Origin: Fasciola hepatica
Lineage: Eukaryota; Platyhelminthes; Trematoda; Plagiorchiida; Fasciolidae
Length of the DNA: 64,000 nucleotides
NCBI GenBank assembly: GCA_948099385.1
Contig: CANUEZ040000208.1
Coordinates: 496,001-560,000, forward strand
Direction: 5' to 3'
In this document: one piece after another, positions 34,242 through 46,603 of the stretch
Position numbering within the stretch: position 1 is the first letter of the stretch
Layout of the letters: the number at the start of each line of letters is the position of its first letter
Position numbers and translations under genes: made by a program
Notes under the pieces: generated by a model
What the model saw: only the letters and a program-made list of their open reading frames with translations
Told to the model about the DNA's origin: nothing
Database searches by the model: none

Positions 34242-37200
34242 AGTAAGTAGTATGTGAACGTGTGTGTGGACGACATTTTCGAGGAAGCACACGACCGGTT
34301 TGGCGGTTGTTGCCGCTCATCAGCTATGCGTACTCGGAACTCATATCCCACTCGTCTTCTGACTTGCACACTCCGATGATCTTCTGTAATCACTAGGATC
34401 TATTTTGAATCGTCTGGATTGTGAATGGATACTGTTGATTGAAGAGGCGACAAATGAATGAGAATTGTCATTTCTCGTAGTTATTCGTGTCTGGTTCACT
34501 GCTAACCCAACGAACAACGAGTTTGCATTTGCAAGCTCTCATCTCATATTCATAGTCAGTAAGTAGTATGTGAACGTGTGTGTGGACGACATTTTCGAGG
34601 AAGCACACGACCGGTTTGGCGGTTGTTGCCGCTCATCAGCTATGCGTACTCGGTACTCCTATGCCCACTCGTCTTCTGACTTGTACACTCCGATGATCTT
34701 CTGTAATCACTAGGATCTAATTTGAATCGTCTCGATTGTGAACGGATACTGTTGATTGAAGAGGCGACAAATGAATGAGAATTGTCATTTCTCGTAGTTA
34801 TTCGTGTCTGGGTCACTGCTAACCCAACGAACAACGAGTTTGCATTTGCAAGCGCTCATCTCATATTCATAGTCAGTAAGTAGTATGTGAACGTGTGTGT
34901 GGACGACAATTTCGAGGAAGCACACGACGGGTTTGGCGGTTGTTGCCGCTCATCAGCTATGCGTACTCGGTACTCCTATGCCCACTCGTCTTCTGACTTG
35001 TACACTCCGATGATCTTTTATGTTCACTAGGATCTAATTTGAATCGTCTCGATTGTGAACGGATATTGTTGATTGAAGAGGCGACAAATGAATGAGAATT
35101 GTCATTTCTCGTAGTTATTCGTGTCTGGGTCACTGCTAACCCAACGAACAACGAGTTTGCATTTGCAAGCGCTCATCTCATATTCATAGTCAGTAATTAG
35201 TATGTGAACGTGTGTGTGGACGACATTTTCGAGGAAGCACACGACCGGTTTGGCGGTTGTTGCCGCTCATCAGCTATGCGTACTCGGTACTCCTATGCCC
35301 ACTCGTCTTCTGACTTGTACACTCCGATGATCTTCTATAATCACTAGGATCTAATTTGAATCTACTCGATTGTGAATGGATACTGTTGATGGAAGAGGCG
35401 ACAAATGAATGAGAATTGTCATTTCTCGTAGTTATTCGTGTCTGGGTCACTGCTAACCCAACGAACAACGAGTTTGCATTTGCAATCGCTCATCTCATAT
35501 TCATAGTCAGTAAGTAGTATGTGAACGTGTGTGTGGACGACATTTTCGAGGAAGCACACGACCGGTTTGGCGGTTGTTGCCGCTCATCAGCTATGCGTAC
35601 TCGGTATACCTATGCCCACTCGTCTTCTGACTTGTACACTCCGATGATCTTTTATGTTTACTAGGATCTAATTTGAATCGTCTCGAGTGTGGATGGATAC
35701 TGTTGATTGAAGAGGCGACAAATTAATGAGAATTGTCATTTCTCGTAGTAATTCGTGTCTGGGTCACTGCTAACCCAACGAACAACGATTTTGCATTTGC
35801 AAGCGCTCATCTCATATTCATAGTCAGTAAGTAGTATGTGAACGTGTGTGTGGACGACATTTTCGAGGAAGCACACGACCGGTTTGGCGGTTGTTGCCGC
35901 CCATCAGCTATGCGTACTCGGTACTCCTATGCCCACTCGTCTTCTGACTTGTTCACTCCGATGATCTTTTATGTTCAATGAGATCTAATTTGAATCGTCT
36001 CGAGTGTGGATGGATACTGTTGATTGAAGAGGCGACAAATGAATGAGAATTGTCATTTCTCGTAGTTATTCGTGTCTGGGTCACTGCTAACCCAACGAAC
36101 AACGAGTTTGCATTTGCAAGCGCTCATCTCATATTCATAGTCAGTAATTAGTATGTGAACGTGTGTGTGGACGACATTTTCGAGGAAGCACACGACCGGT
36201 TTGGCGGTTGTTGCCGCTCATCAGCTATGCGTACTCGGTACTCCTATGCCCACTCGTCTTCTGACTTGTACACTCCGATGATCTTCTATAATCACTAGGA
36301 TCTTATTTGAATTGTCTCGATTGTGAATGGATACTGTTGATTGAAGAGGCGACAAATGAATGAGAATTGTCATTTCTCGTAGTTATTCGTGTCTGGGTCA
36401 CTGCTAACCCAACGAACAACGAGTTTGCATTTGCAAGCGCTCATCTCATATTCATAGTCAGTAAGTAGTATGTGAACGTGTGTGTGGACGACATTTTCGA
36501 GGAAGCACACGACCGGTTTGGCGGTTGTTTCCGCTCATCAGCTATGCGTACTCGGTACTCCTATGCCCACTCGTCTTCTGACTTGTACACTCCGATGATC
36601 TTCTATAATCACAAGGATCTAATTTGAATCGTCTCGATTGTGGATGGATACTGTTCATTGAAGAGGCGACAAATGAATGAGAATTGTCATTTCTCGTAGT
36701 TATTCGTGTCTGGGTCACTGCTAACCCAACGAACAACGAGTTTGCATTTGCAAGCGCTCATCTCATATTCATAGTCAGTAAGTAGTATGTGAACGTGTGT
36801 GTGGACGACATTTTCGAGGAAGCACACGACCGGTTTGGCGGTTGTTGCCGCTCATCAGCTATGCGTACTCGGTACTCCTATGCCCACTCGTCTTCTGACT
36901 TGTGCACTCCGATGATCTTCTATAATCACTAGGATCTAATTTGAATCGTCTCGGTTGTGGATGGATACTGTTGATTGAAGAGGCGACAAATGAATGAGAA
37001 TTGTCATTTCTCGTAGTTATTCGTGTCTGGGTCACTGCTAACCCAACGAACAACGAGTTTGCATTTGCAAGCGCTCATCTCATATTCATAGTCAGTATGT
37101 AGTATGTGAACGTGTGTGTGGACGACATTTTCGAGGAAGCACACGACCGGTTTGGCGGTTGTTGCCGCTCATCAGCTATGCGTACTCGGTACTCCTATGC

Positions 37201-37727
37201 CCACTCGTCTTCTGACTTGTACACTCCGATGATCTTTTATGTTCCATGAGATCTAATTTGAATCGTCTCGAGTGTGGATGGATACTGTTGATTGAAGAGG
37301 CGACAAATTAATGAGAATTGTCATTTCTCGTAGTAATTCGTGTCTGGGTCACTGCTAACCCAACGACCAACGAGTTTGCATTTGCAAGCGCTCATCTCAT
37401 ATTCATAGTCAGTAAGTAGTATGTGAACGTGTGTGTGGACGACATTTTCGAGGAAGCACACGACCGGTTTGGCGGTTGTTTCCGCTCATCAGCTATGCGT
37501 ACTCAGTACTCCTATGCCAACTCGTCTTCTGACTTGTACACTCCGATGATCTTCTATAATCACTAGGATCTAATTTGAATCGTCTCGATTGTGAATGGAT
37601 ACTGTTGATTGAAGAGGCGACAAATGAATGAGAATTGTCATTTCTCGTATTTATTCGTGTCTGGGTCACTGCTAACCCAACGAACAACGAGTTTGCATTT
37701 GCAAGCGCTCATCTCATATTCATAGTC
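34242..37727 (+). repeat. Satellite monomers 109-119, irregular, many broken frames
   Basis: Monomer 109 is 316 bp (catatccc). Minus frames are broken in 109, 113, 114, 115 and 118, the densest cluster in the window. Monomer 113 (35509-35825) and monomer 118 share aattaatgag and tagtaattcg. Monomers 114 and 118 share atgagatc. Monomers 112 and 115 begin agtaattag. Monomers 116 and 119 have tttccgctc in place of ttgccgctc. No higher-order unit is clear; the zone looks older or less homogenised than its neighbours. Confidence 0.8.
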
Positions 37728-40700
37728 AGTAAGTAGTATGTGAACGTGTGTGTGGACGACATTTTCGAGGAAGCACACGACCGGTTTGGCGGTTGTTGCC
37801 GCTCATCAGCTATGCGTACTCGGTACACCTATGCCCAGTCGTCTTCTGACTTGTACACTCCGATGATCTTTTATGTTCAATAGGATCTAATTTGAATCGT
37901 CTCGAGTGTGGATGGATACTGTTGATTGAAGAGGCGACAAATGAATGAGAATTGTCATTTCTCGTAGTTATTCGTGTTTGGGTCACTGCTAACCCAACGA
38001 ACAACGAGTTTGCATTTGCAAGCGCTCATCTCATATTCATAGTCAGTAAGTAGTATGTGAACGTGTGTGTGGACGACATTTTCGAGGAAGCACACGACCG
38101 GTTTGGCGGTTGTTGCCGCTCATCAGCTATGCGTACTCGGTACTCCTATGCCCACTCGTCTTATGACTTGTACACTCCGATGATCTTCTGTAATCACTAG
38201 GATCTAATTTGAATCGTCTCGATTGTGAACGGATAATGTTGATTGAAGAGGCGACAAATGAATGAGAATTGTCATTTCTCGTAGTTATTCGTGTCTGGGT
38301 CACTGCTAACCCAACGAACAACGAGTTTGCATTTGCAAGCGCTCATCTCATATTCATAGTCAGTAAGTAGTATGTGAACGTGTGTGTGGACGACATTTTC
38401 GAGGAAGCACACGACCGGTTTGGCGGTTGTTGCCGCTCATCAGCTATGCGTACTCGGTACTCATATGCCCACTCGTGTTCTGAGGAGTACACTCCGATGA
38501 TCTTCTGTAATCACTAGGATCTAATTTGAATCGTCTCGATTGTGAATGGATACTGTTGATTGAAGAGGCGACAAATGAATGAGAATTGTCATTTCTCGTA
38601 GTTATTCGTGTCTGTGTCACTGCTAACCCAACGAACAACGAGTTTGCATTTGCAAGCGCTCATCTCATATTCATAGTCAGTAAGTAGTATGTGAACGTGT
38701 GTGTGGACGACATTTTCGAGGAAGCACACGACCGGTTTGGCGGTTGTTGCCGCTCATCAGCTATGCGTACTCGATACTCCTATGCTCACTCGTCTTCTGA
38801 CTTGTACACTCCGATGATCTTCTGTAATCACTAGGATCTAATTTGAATCGTCTCGAGTGTGGATGGATACTGTTGATTGAAGCGTCGACAAATGAATGAG
38901 AATTGTCATTTCTCGTAGTTATTCGTGTCTGGGTCACTGCTAACCCAATGAACAACGAGTTTGCATTTGCAAGCGCTCATCTCATATTCATAGTCAGTAA
39001 GTAGTATGTGAACGTGTGTGCGGACGACATTTTCGAGGAAGCACACGACCGGTTTGGCGGTTGTTGCCGCTCATCAGCTATGCGTACTCGGTACTCATAT
39101 GCCCACTCGTGTTCTGAGGTGTACACTCGGATGATCTTCTGTAATCACTAGGATCTAATTTGAATCGTCTCGAGTGTGGATGGATACTGTTGATTGAAGC
39201 GTCGACAAATGAATGAGAATTGTCATTTCTCGTAGTTATTCGTGTCTGGGTCACTGCTAACCCAATGAACAACGAGTTTGCATTTGCAAGCGCTCATCTC
39301 ATATTCATAGTCAGTAAGTAGTATGTGAACGTGTGTGCGGACGACATTTTCGAGGAAGCACACGACCGGTTTGGCGGTTGTTGCCGCTCATCAGCTATGC
39401 GTACTCGGTACACCTATGCCCAGTCGTCTTCTGACTTGTACACTCCGATGATCTTTTATGTTCAATAGGATCTAATTTGAATCGTCTCGAGTGTGGATGG
39501 ATACTGTTGATTGAAGAGGCGACAAATGAATGAGAATTGTCATTTCTCGTAGTTATTCGTGTTTGGGTCACTGCTAACCCAACGAACAACGAGTTTGCAT
39601 TTGCAAGCGCTCATCTCATATTCATAGTCAGTAAGTAGTATGTGAACGTGTGTGTGGACGACATTTTCGAGGAAGCACACGACCGGTTTGGCGGTTGTTG
39701 CCGCTCATCAGCTATGCGTACTCGGTACTCCTATGCCCACTCGTCTTATGACTTGTACACTCCGATGATCTTCTGTAATCACTAGGATCTAATTTGAATC
39801 GTCTCGATTGTGAACGGATACTGTTGATTGAAGAGGCGACAAATGAATGAGAATTGTCATTTCTCGTAGTTATTCGTGTCTGGGTCACTGCTAACCCAAC
39901 GAACAACGAGTTTGCATTTGCAAGCGCTCATCTCATATTCATAGTCAGTAAGTAGTATGTGAACGTGTGTGCGGACGACATTTTCGAGGAAGCACACGAC
40001 CGGTTTGGCGGTTGTTGCCGCTCATCAGCTATGCGTACTCGGTACTCATATGCCCACTCGTGTTCTGAGGAGTACACTCCGATGATCTTCTGTAATCACT
40101 AGGATCTAATTTGAATCGTCTCGATTGTGAATGGATACTGTTGATTGAAGAGGCGACAAATGAATGAGAATTGTCATTTCTCGTAGTTATTCGTGTCTGT
40201 GTCACTGCTAACCCAACGAACAACGAGTTTGCATTTGCAAGCGCTCATCTCATATTCATAGTCAGTAAGTAGTATGTGAACGTGTGTGTGGACGACATTT
40301 TCGAGGAAGCACACGACCGGTTTGGCGGTTGTTGCCGCTCATCAGCTATGCGTACTCGATACTCCTATGCTCACTCGTCTTCTGACTTGTACACTCCGAT
40401 GATCTTCTGTAATCACTAGGATCTAATTTGAATCGTCTCGAGTGTGGATGGATACTGTTGATTGAAGCGTCGACAAATGAATGAGAATTGTCATTTCTCG
40501 TAGTTATTCGTGTCTGGGTCACTGCTAACCCAATGAACAACGAGTTTGCATTTGCAAGCGCTCATCTCATATTCATAGTCAGTAAGTAGTATGTGAACGT
40601 GTGTGCGGACGACATTTTCGAGGAAGCACACGACCGGTTTGGCGGTTGTTGCCGCTCATCAGCTATGCGTACTCGGTACTCATATGCCCACTCGTGTTCT

Positions 40701-40897
40701 GAGGTGTACACTCGGATGATCTTCTGTAATCACTAGGATCTAATTTGAATCGTCTCGATTGTGAATGGATACTGTTGATTGAAGAGGCGACAAATGAATG
40801 AGAATTGTCATTTCTCGTAGTTATTCGTGTCTGGGTCACTGCTAACCCAACGAACAACGAGTTTGCATTTGCAAGCGCTCATCTCATATTCATAGTC
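37728..40897 (+). repeat. Two five-monomer units G (120-124, 125-129)
   Basis: Units at 37728-39312 and 39313-40897, each 1585 bp. Order: cacctatgcccagtcg (120, 125); tcttatgac (121, 126); cgtgttctgaggagtac (122, 127); actcgatactcc with gaagcgtcgac and caatgaac (123, 128); cgtgttctgaggtgtac with actcggatg (124, 129). Monomers 124 and 129 agree on the left but not on the right: 124 ends like 123 and 129 is ordinary. Several copies have gtgcggacg (124, 125, 127, 129). Confidence 0.9.
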
Positions 40898-42165
40898 AGT
40901 AAGTAGTATGTGAACGTGTGTGTGGACGACATTTTCGAGGAAGCACACGACGGGTTTGGCGGTTGTTGCCGCTCATCAGCTATGCGTACTCGATACTCCT
41001 ATGCTCACTCGTCTTCTGACTTGTACACTCCGATGATCTTCTGTAATCACTAGGATCTAATTTGAATCGTCTCGAGTGTGAACGGATATTGTTGATTGAA
41101 GAGGCGACAAATGAATGAGAATTGTCATTTCTCGTAGTTATTCGTGTCTGGGTCACTGCTAACCCAACGAACAACGAGTTTGCATTTGCAAGCGCTCATC
41201 TCATATTCATAGTCAGTAAGTAGTATGTGAACGTGTGTGTGGACGACATTTTCGAGGAAGCACACGACCGGTTTGGCGGTTGTTGCCGCTCATCAGCTAT
41301 GCGTACTCGGTACACCTATGCCCACTCGTCTTCTGACTTGTACACTCCGATGATCTTTTATGTTCAATGAGATCTAATTTGAATCGTCTCGAGTGTGGAT
41401 GGATACTGTTGATTGAAGAGGCGACAAATGAATGAGAATTGTCATTTCTCGTAGTTATTCGTGTCTGGGTCACTGCTAACCCAACGAACAACGAGTTTGC
41501 ATTTGCAAGCGCTCATCTCATATTCATAGTCAGTAAGTAGTATGTGAACGTGTGTGTGGACGACATTTTCGAGGAAGCACACGACCGGTTTGGCGGTTGT
41601 TGCCGCTCATCAGCTATGCGTACTCGGTACTCCTATGCCCACTCGTCTTCTGACTTGTACACTCCGATGATCTTCTATAATCACTAGGATCTAATTTGAA
41701 TCGTCTCGAGTGTGGATGGATACTGTTGATTGAAGAGGCGACAAATGAATTAGAATTGTCATTTCTCGAAGTTATTCGTGTCTGGGTCACTGCTAACCCA
41801 ACGAACAACGAGTTTGCATTTGCAAGCGCTCATCTCATATTCATAGTCAGTAAGTAGTATGTGAACGTGTGTGTGGACGACATTTTCGAGGAAGCACACG
41901 ACCGGTTTGGCGGTTGTTACCGCCCATCAGCTATGCGTACTCGGTACTCCTATGCCCACTCGTCTTCTGACTTGTACACTCCGATGATCTTCTATAATCA
42001 CAAGGATCTAATTTGAATCGTCTCGAGTGTGGATGGATACTGTTGATTGAGGAGGTGACAAATGAATGGGAATTGTCATTTCTCGTAGTTATTCGTGTCT
42101 GGGTCACTGCTAACCCAACGAACAACGAGTTTGCATTTGCAAGCGCTCATCTCATATTCATAGTC
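40898..42165 (+). repeat. Satellite monomers 130-133
   Basis: Monomer 130 starts like 123/128 (actcgatactcc, atgctcac) and then carries gaacggatattg, known from monomers 64, 71 and 92. Monomer 131 has cacctatg with caatgagatc, the latter shared with monomer 114. Monomer 132 has tcgaagtt. Monomer 133 has ttaccgccc, cacaagg and gaggaggtgac, several private changes. No repeat order is seen. Confidence 0.85.
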
Positions 42166-42482
42166 AGTAAGTAGTATGTGAACGTGTGTGTGGACGACAT
42201 TTTCGAGGAAGCACACGACCGGTTTGGCGGTTGTTGCCGCTCATCAGCTATGCGTACTCGGTACTCCTATGCCCACTCGTCTTCTGACTTGTACACTCCG
42301 ATGATCTTCTATAATCACTAGGATCTAATTTGAATCGTCTCGATTGTGAATGGATACTGTTGATTGAAGAGGCGACAAATGAATGAGAATTGTCATTTCT
42401 CGTAGTTATTCGTGTCTGGGTCACTGCTAACCCAACGAACAACGAGTTTGCATTTGCAAGCGCTCATCTCTTATGCGTTTTC
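42166..42482 (+). repeat. Monomer 134: variant unit tail, shared with monomer 141
   Basis: The last bases of the unit (about 42466-42482) read ctcttatgcgttttcag where nearly all other copies have ctcatattcatagtcag. Several adjacent changes occur without change of length. Monomer 141 (44385-44701) has the same tail, 2219 bp away, and in both cases the next monomer carries the gcagacccg block. This links the two copies of unit H. Confidence 0.85.
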
Positions 42483-44384
42483 AGTAAGTAGTATGTGAAC
42501 GTGTGTGTGGACGACATTTTCGAGGAAGCACACGACCGGTTTGGCGGTTGTTTCCGCTCATCAGCTATGCGTACTCGGTACTCCTATGCCCACTCGTCTT
42601 CTGACTTGTACACTCCGATGATCTTCTATAATCACTAGGATCTAATTTGAATCGTCTCGATTGTGAATGGATTATATTGATCGCAGACCCGACATATAAA
42701 TTAGAATTGTCATTTCTCGTAGTTATTCGTGTCTGGGTCACTGCTAACCCAACGAACAACGAGTTTGCATTTGCAAGCGCTCATCTCATATTCATAGTCA
42801 GTAAGTAGTATGTGAACGTGTGTGTGGACGACATTTTCGAGGAAGCACACGACCGGTTTGGCGGTTGTTGCCGCTCATCAGCTATGCGTACTCGGTACTC
42901 CTATGCCCACTCGTCTTCTGACTTGTACACTCCGATGATCTTCTATAATCATTAGCATCTAATTTGAATCGTCTCGATTGTGAATGGATACTGTTGATTG
43001 AAGAGGCGACAAATGAATGAGAATTGTCATTTCTCGTAGTTATTCGTGTCTGGGTCACTGCTAACCCAACGAACAACGAGTTTGCATTTGCAAGCGCTCA
43101 TCTCATATTCATAGTCAGTAAGTAGTATGTGAACGTGTGTGTGGACGACATTTTCGAGGAAGCACACGACCGGTTTGGCGGTTGTTGCCGCTCATCAGCT
43201 ATGCGTACTCGGTACTCCTATGCCCACTCGTCTTCTGACTTGTACACTCCGATGATCTTTTATGTTCACTAGGATCTAATTTGAATCGTCTCGAGTGTGG
43301 ATGGATACTGTTGATTGAAGAGGCGACAAATGAATGAGAATTGTCATTTCTCGTAGTTATTCGTGTTTGGGTCACTGCTAACCCAACGAACAACGAGTTT
43401 GCATTTGCAAGCGCTCATCTCATATTCATAGTCAGTAAGTAGTATGTGAACGTGTGTGTGGACGACATTTTCGAGGAAGCACACGACCGGTTTGGCGGTT
43501 GTTGCCGCTCATCAGCTATGCGTACTCGGTACTCCTATGCCAACTCGTCTTCTGACTTGTACACTCCGATGATCTTTTATGTTCAATAGGATCTAATTTG
43601 AATCTGCTCGAGTGTGAATGGATTAATTTGATCGGAGTGCCGACATATAAAGGAGAATTGTCATTTCTCGTAGTTATTCGTGTCTGGGTCACTGCTAACC
43701 CAACGAACAACGAGTTTGCATTTGCAAGCGCTCATCTCATATTCATAGTCAGTAAGTAGTATGTGAACGTGTGTGTGGACGACATTTTCGAGGAAGCACA
43801 CGACCGGTTTGGCGGTTGTTGCCGCTCATCAGCTATGCGTACTCGGTACTCCTATGCCCACTCGTCTTCTGACTTGTACACTCCGATGATCTTCTATAAT
43901 CTCTAGGATCTAATTTGAATCGTCTCGAGTGTGGATGGATACTGTTGATTGAAGAGGCGACAAATGAATGAGAATTGTCATTTCTCGTAGTTATTCGTGT
44001 CTGGGTCACTGCTAACCCAACGAACAACGAGTTTGCATTTGCAAGCGCTCATCTCATATTCATGGTCAGTAAGTAGTATGTGAACGTGTGTGTGGACGAC
44101 ATTTTCGAGGAAGCACACGACCGGTTTGGCGGTTGTTGCCGCTCATCAGCTATGCGTACTCGGTACTCCTATGCCCACTCGTATTCTGACTTGTACACTC
44201 CGATGATCTTCTATAATCACTAGGATCTAATTTGAATCGTCTGGATTGTGAATGGATACTGTTGATTGAAGAGGCGACAAATGAATGAGAATTGTCATTT
44301 CTCGTAGTTATTCGTGTCTGGGTCACTGCTCACCCAACGAACAACGAGTTTGCATTTGCAAGCGCTCATCTCATATTCATAGTC
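42166..44384 (+). repeat. Seven-monomer unit H, first copy (134-140)
   Basis: Order: 134 (its last bases read ctcttatgcgttttcag instead of the usual ctcatattcatagtcag), 135 (tttccgctc and a second version of the phase 190-220 block with gcagacccg), 136 (cattagcatc), 137 (gttcactagg, gtttggg), 138 (gccaactcg and a third block version with attaatttg), 139 (tctctagg), 140 (cgtattctg, gctcaccc with a TGA in the minus frame). Three versions of the unit's variable block are thus present within one higher-order unit. Confidence 0.85.
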
Positions 44385-46286
44385 AGTAAGTAGTATGTGA
44401 ACGTGTGTGTGGACGACATTTTCGAGGAAGCACACGACCGGTTTGGCGGTTGTTGCCGCTCATCAGCTATGCGTACTCGGTACTCCTATGCCCACTCGTC
44501 TTCTGACTTGTACACTCCGATGATCTTCTATAATCACTAGGATCTAATTTGAATCGTCTCGATTGTGAATGGATACTGTTGATTGAAGAGGCGACAAATG
44601 AATGAGAATTGTCATTTCTCGTAGTTATTCGTGTCTGGGTCACTGCTAACCCAACGAACAACGAGTTTGCATTTGCAAGCTCTCATCTCTTATGCGTTTT
44701 CAGTAAGTAGTATGTGAACGTGTGTGTGGACGACATTTTCGAGGAAGCACACGACCGGTTTGGCGGTTGTTTCCGCTCATCAGCTATGCGTACTCGGTAC
44801 TCCTATGCCCACTCGTCTTCTGACTTGTACACTCCGATGATCTTCTATAATCACTAGGATCTAATTTGAATCTACTCGAGAGTGAATGGATTATATTGAT
44901 CGCAGACCCGACATATAAATTAGAATTGTCATTTCTCGTAGTTATTCGTGTCTGGGTCACTGCTAACCCAACGAACAACGAGTTTGCATTTGCAAGCGCT
45001 CATCTCATATTCATAGTCAGTAAGTAGTATGTGAACGTGTGTGTGGACGACATTTTCGAGGAAGCACACGACCGGTTTGGCGGTTGTTGCCGCTCATCAG
45101 CTATGCGTACTCGGTACTCCTATGCCCACTCGTCTTCTGACTTGTACACTCCGATTATCTATTATGTTCACTAGGATCTAATTTGAATCGTCTCGAGTGT
45201 GGATGGATACTGTTGATTGAAGAGGCGACAAATGAATGAGAATTGTCATTTCTCGTAGTTATTAGTGTTTGGGTCACTGCTAACCCAACGAACAACGAGT
45301 TTGCATTTGCAAGCGCTCATCTCATATTCATAGTCAGTAAGTAGTATGATAACGTGTGTGTGGACGACATTTTCGAGGAAGCACACGACCGGTTTGGCGG
45401 TTGTTGCCGCTCATCAGCTATGCGTACTCGGTACTCCTATGCCAACTCGTCTTCTGACTTGTACACTCCGATGATCTTTTATGTTCAATAGGATCTAATT
45501 TGAATCTGCTCGAGTGTGAATGGATTAATTTGATCGGAGTGCCGACATATAAAGGAGAATTGTCATTTCTCGTAGTTATTCGTGTCTGGGTCACTGCTAA
45601 CCCAACGAACAACGAGTTTGCATTTGCAAGCGCTCATCTCATATTCATAGTCAGTAAGTAGTATGTGAACGTGTGTGTGGACGACATTTTCGAGGAAGCA
45701 CACGACCGGTTTGGCGGTTGTTGCCGCTCATCAGCTATGCGTACTCGGTACTCCTATGCCCACTCGTCTTCTGACTTGTACACTCCGATGATCTTCTATA
45801 ATCACTAGGATCTAATTTGAATCGTCTCGATTGTGAATGGATACTGTTGATTGAAGAGGCGACAAATGAATGAGAATTGTCATTTCTCGTAGTTATTCGT
45901 GTCTGGGTCACTGCTAACCCAACGAACAACGAGTTTGCATTTGCAAGCGCTCATCTCATATTCATAGTCAGTAAGTAGTATGTGAACGTGTGTGTGGACG
46001 ACATTTTCGAGGAAGCCCACGACCGGTTTGGCGGTTGTTGCCGCTCATCAGCTATGCGTACTCGGTACTCCTATGCCCACTCGTATTCTGACTTGTACAC
46101 TCCGATGATCTTCTATAATCACTAGGATCTAATTTGAATCGTCTGGATTGTGAATGGATACTGTTGATTGAAGAGGCGACAAATGAATGAGAATTGTCAT
46201 TTCTCGTATTTATTCGTGTTTGGGTCACTGCTAACCCAACGAACAACGAGTTTGCATTTGCAAGCGCTCATCTCATATTCATAGTC
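44385..46286 (+). repeat. Unit H, second copy, six monomers (141-146)
   Basis: Monomer 141 repeats the ctcttatgcgttttcag tail of 134; 142 repeats the gcagacccg block of 135 but with a different left flank (ctactcgagag); 143 corresponds to 137 (gttcactagg, gtttggg); 144 matches 138 including gccaactcg; 145 sits in the place of 139; 146 matches 140 (cgtattctg, gtctggattg). The equivalent of 136 is missing. Monomer 143 has gattatc and therefore a TAA in the minus frame. Confidence 0.82.
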
Positions 46287-46603
46287 AGTAAGTAGTATGT
46301 GAACGTGTGTGTGGACGACATTTTCGAGGAAGCACACGACGGGTTTGGCGGTTGTTGCCGCTCATCAGCTATGCGTACTCGGTACTCCTATGCCCACTCG
46401 TCTTCTGACTTGTACACTCCGATGATCTTCTATAATCAATAGGATCTTATTTGAATCTGCTCGAGTGTGAATGGAATAATTTGATCGGAGTGCCGACATG
46501 TAAATCATAATTTTCTTTTCTCGTAGTTATTCGTGTCTGGGTCACTGCTAACCCAACGAACAACGAGTTTGCATTTGCAAGCGCTCATCTCATATTCATA
46601 GTC
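46287..46603 (+). repeat. Monomer 147: most divergent copy
   Basis: The right half of the variable part reads caataggatctta, then ctgctcgag, ggaataatttg, catgtaaatcataatttt and cttttctcg. The divergence continues past phase 220 into the normally conserved dyad, destroying GAGAA at phase 220-224. It also has cgacggg at phase 51-57. The minus frame is stopped by TAA. Monomer 201 shares caataggatctta, ctgctcga and ggaataattt but returns to the common sequence at the end of the block. Confidence 0.88.
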
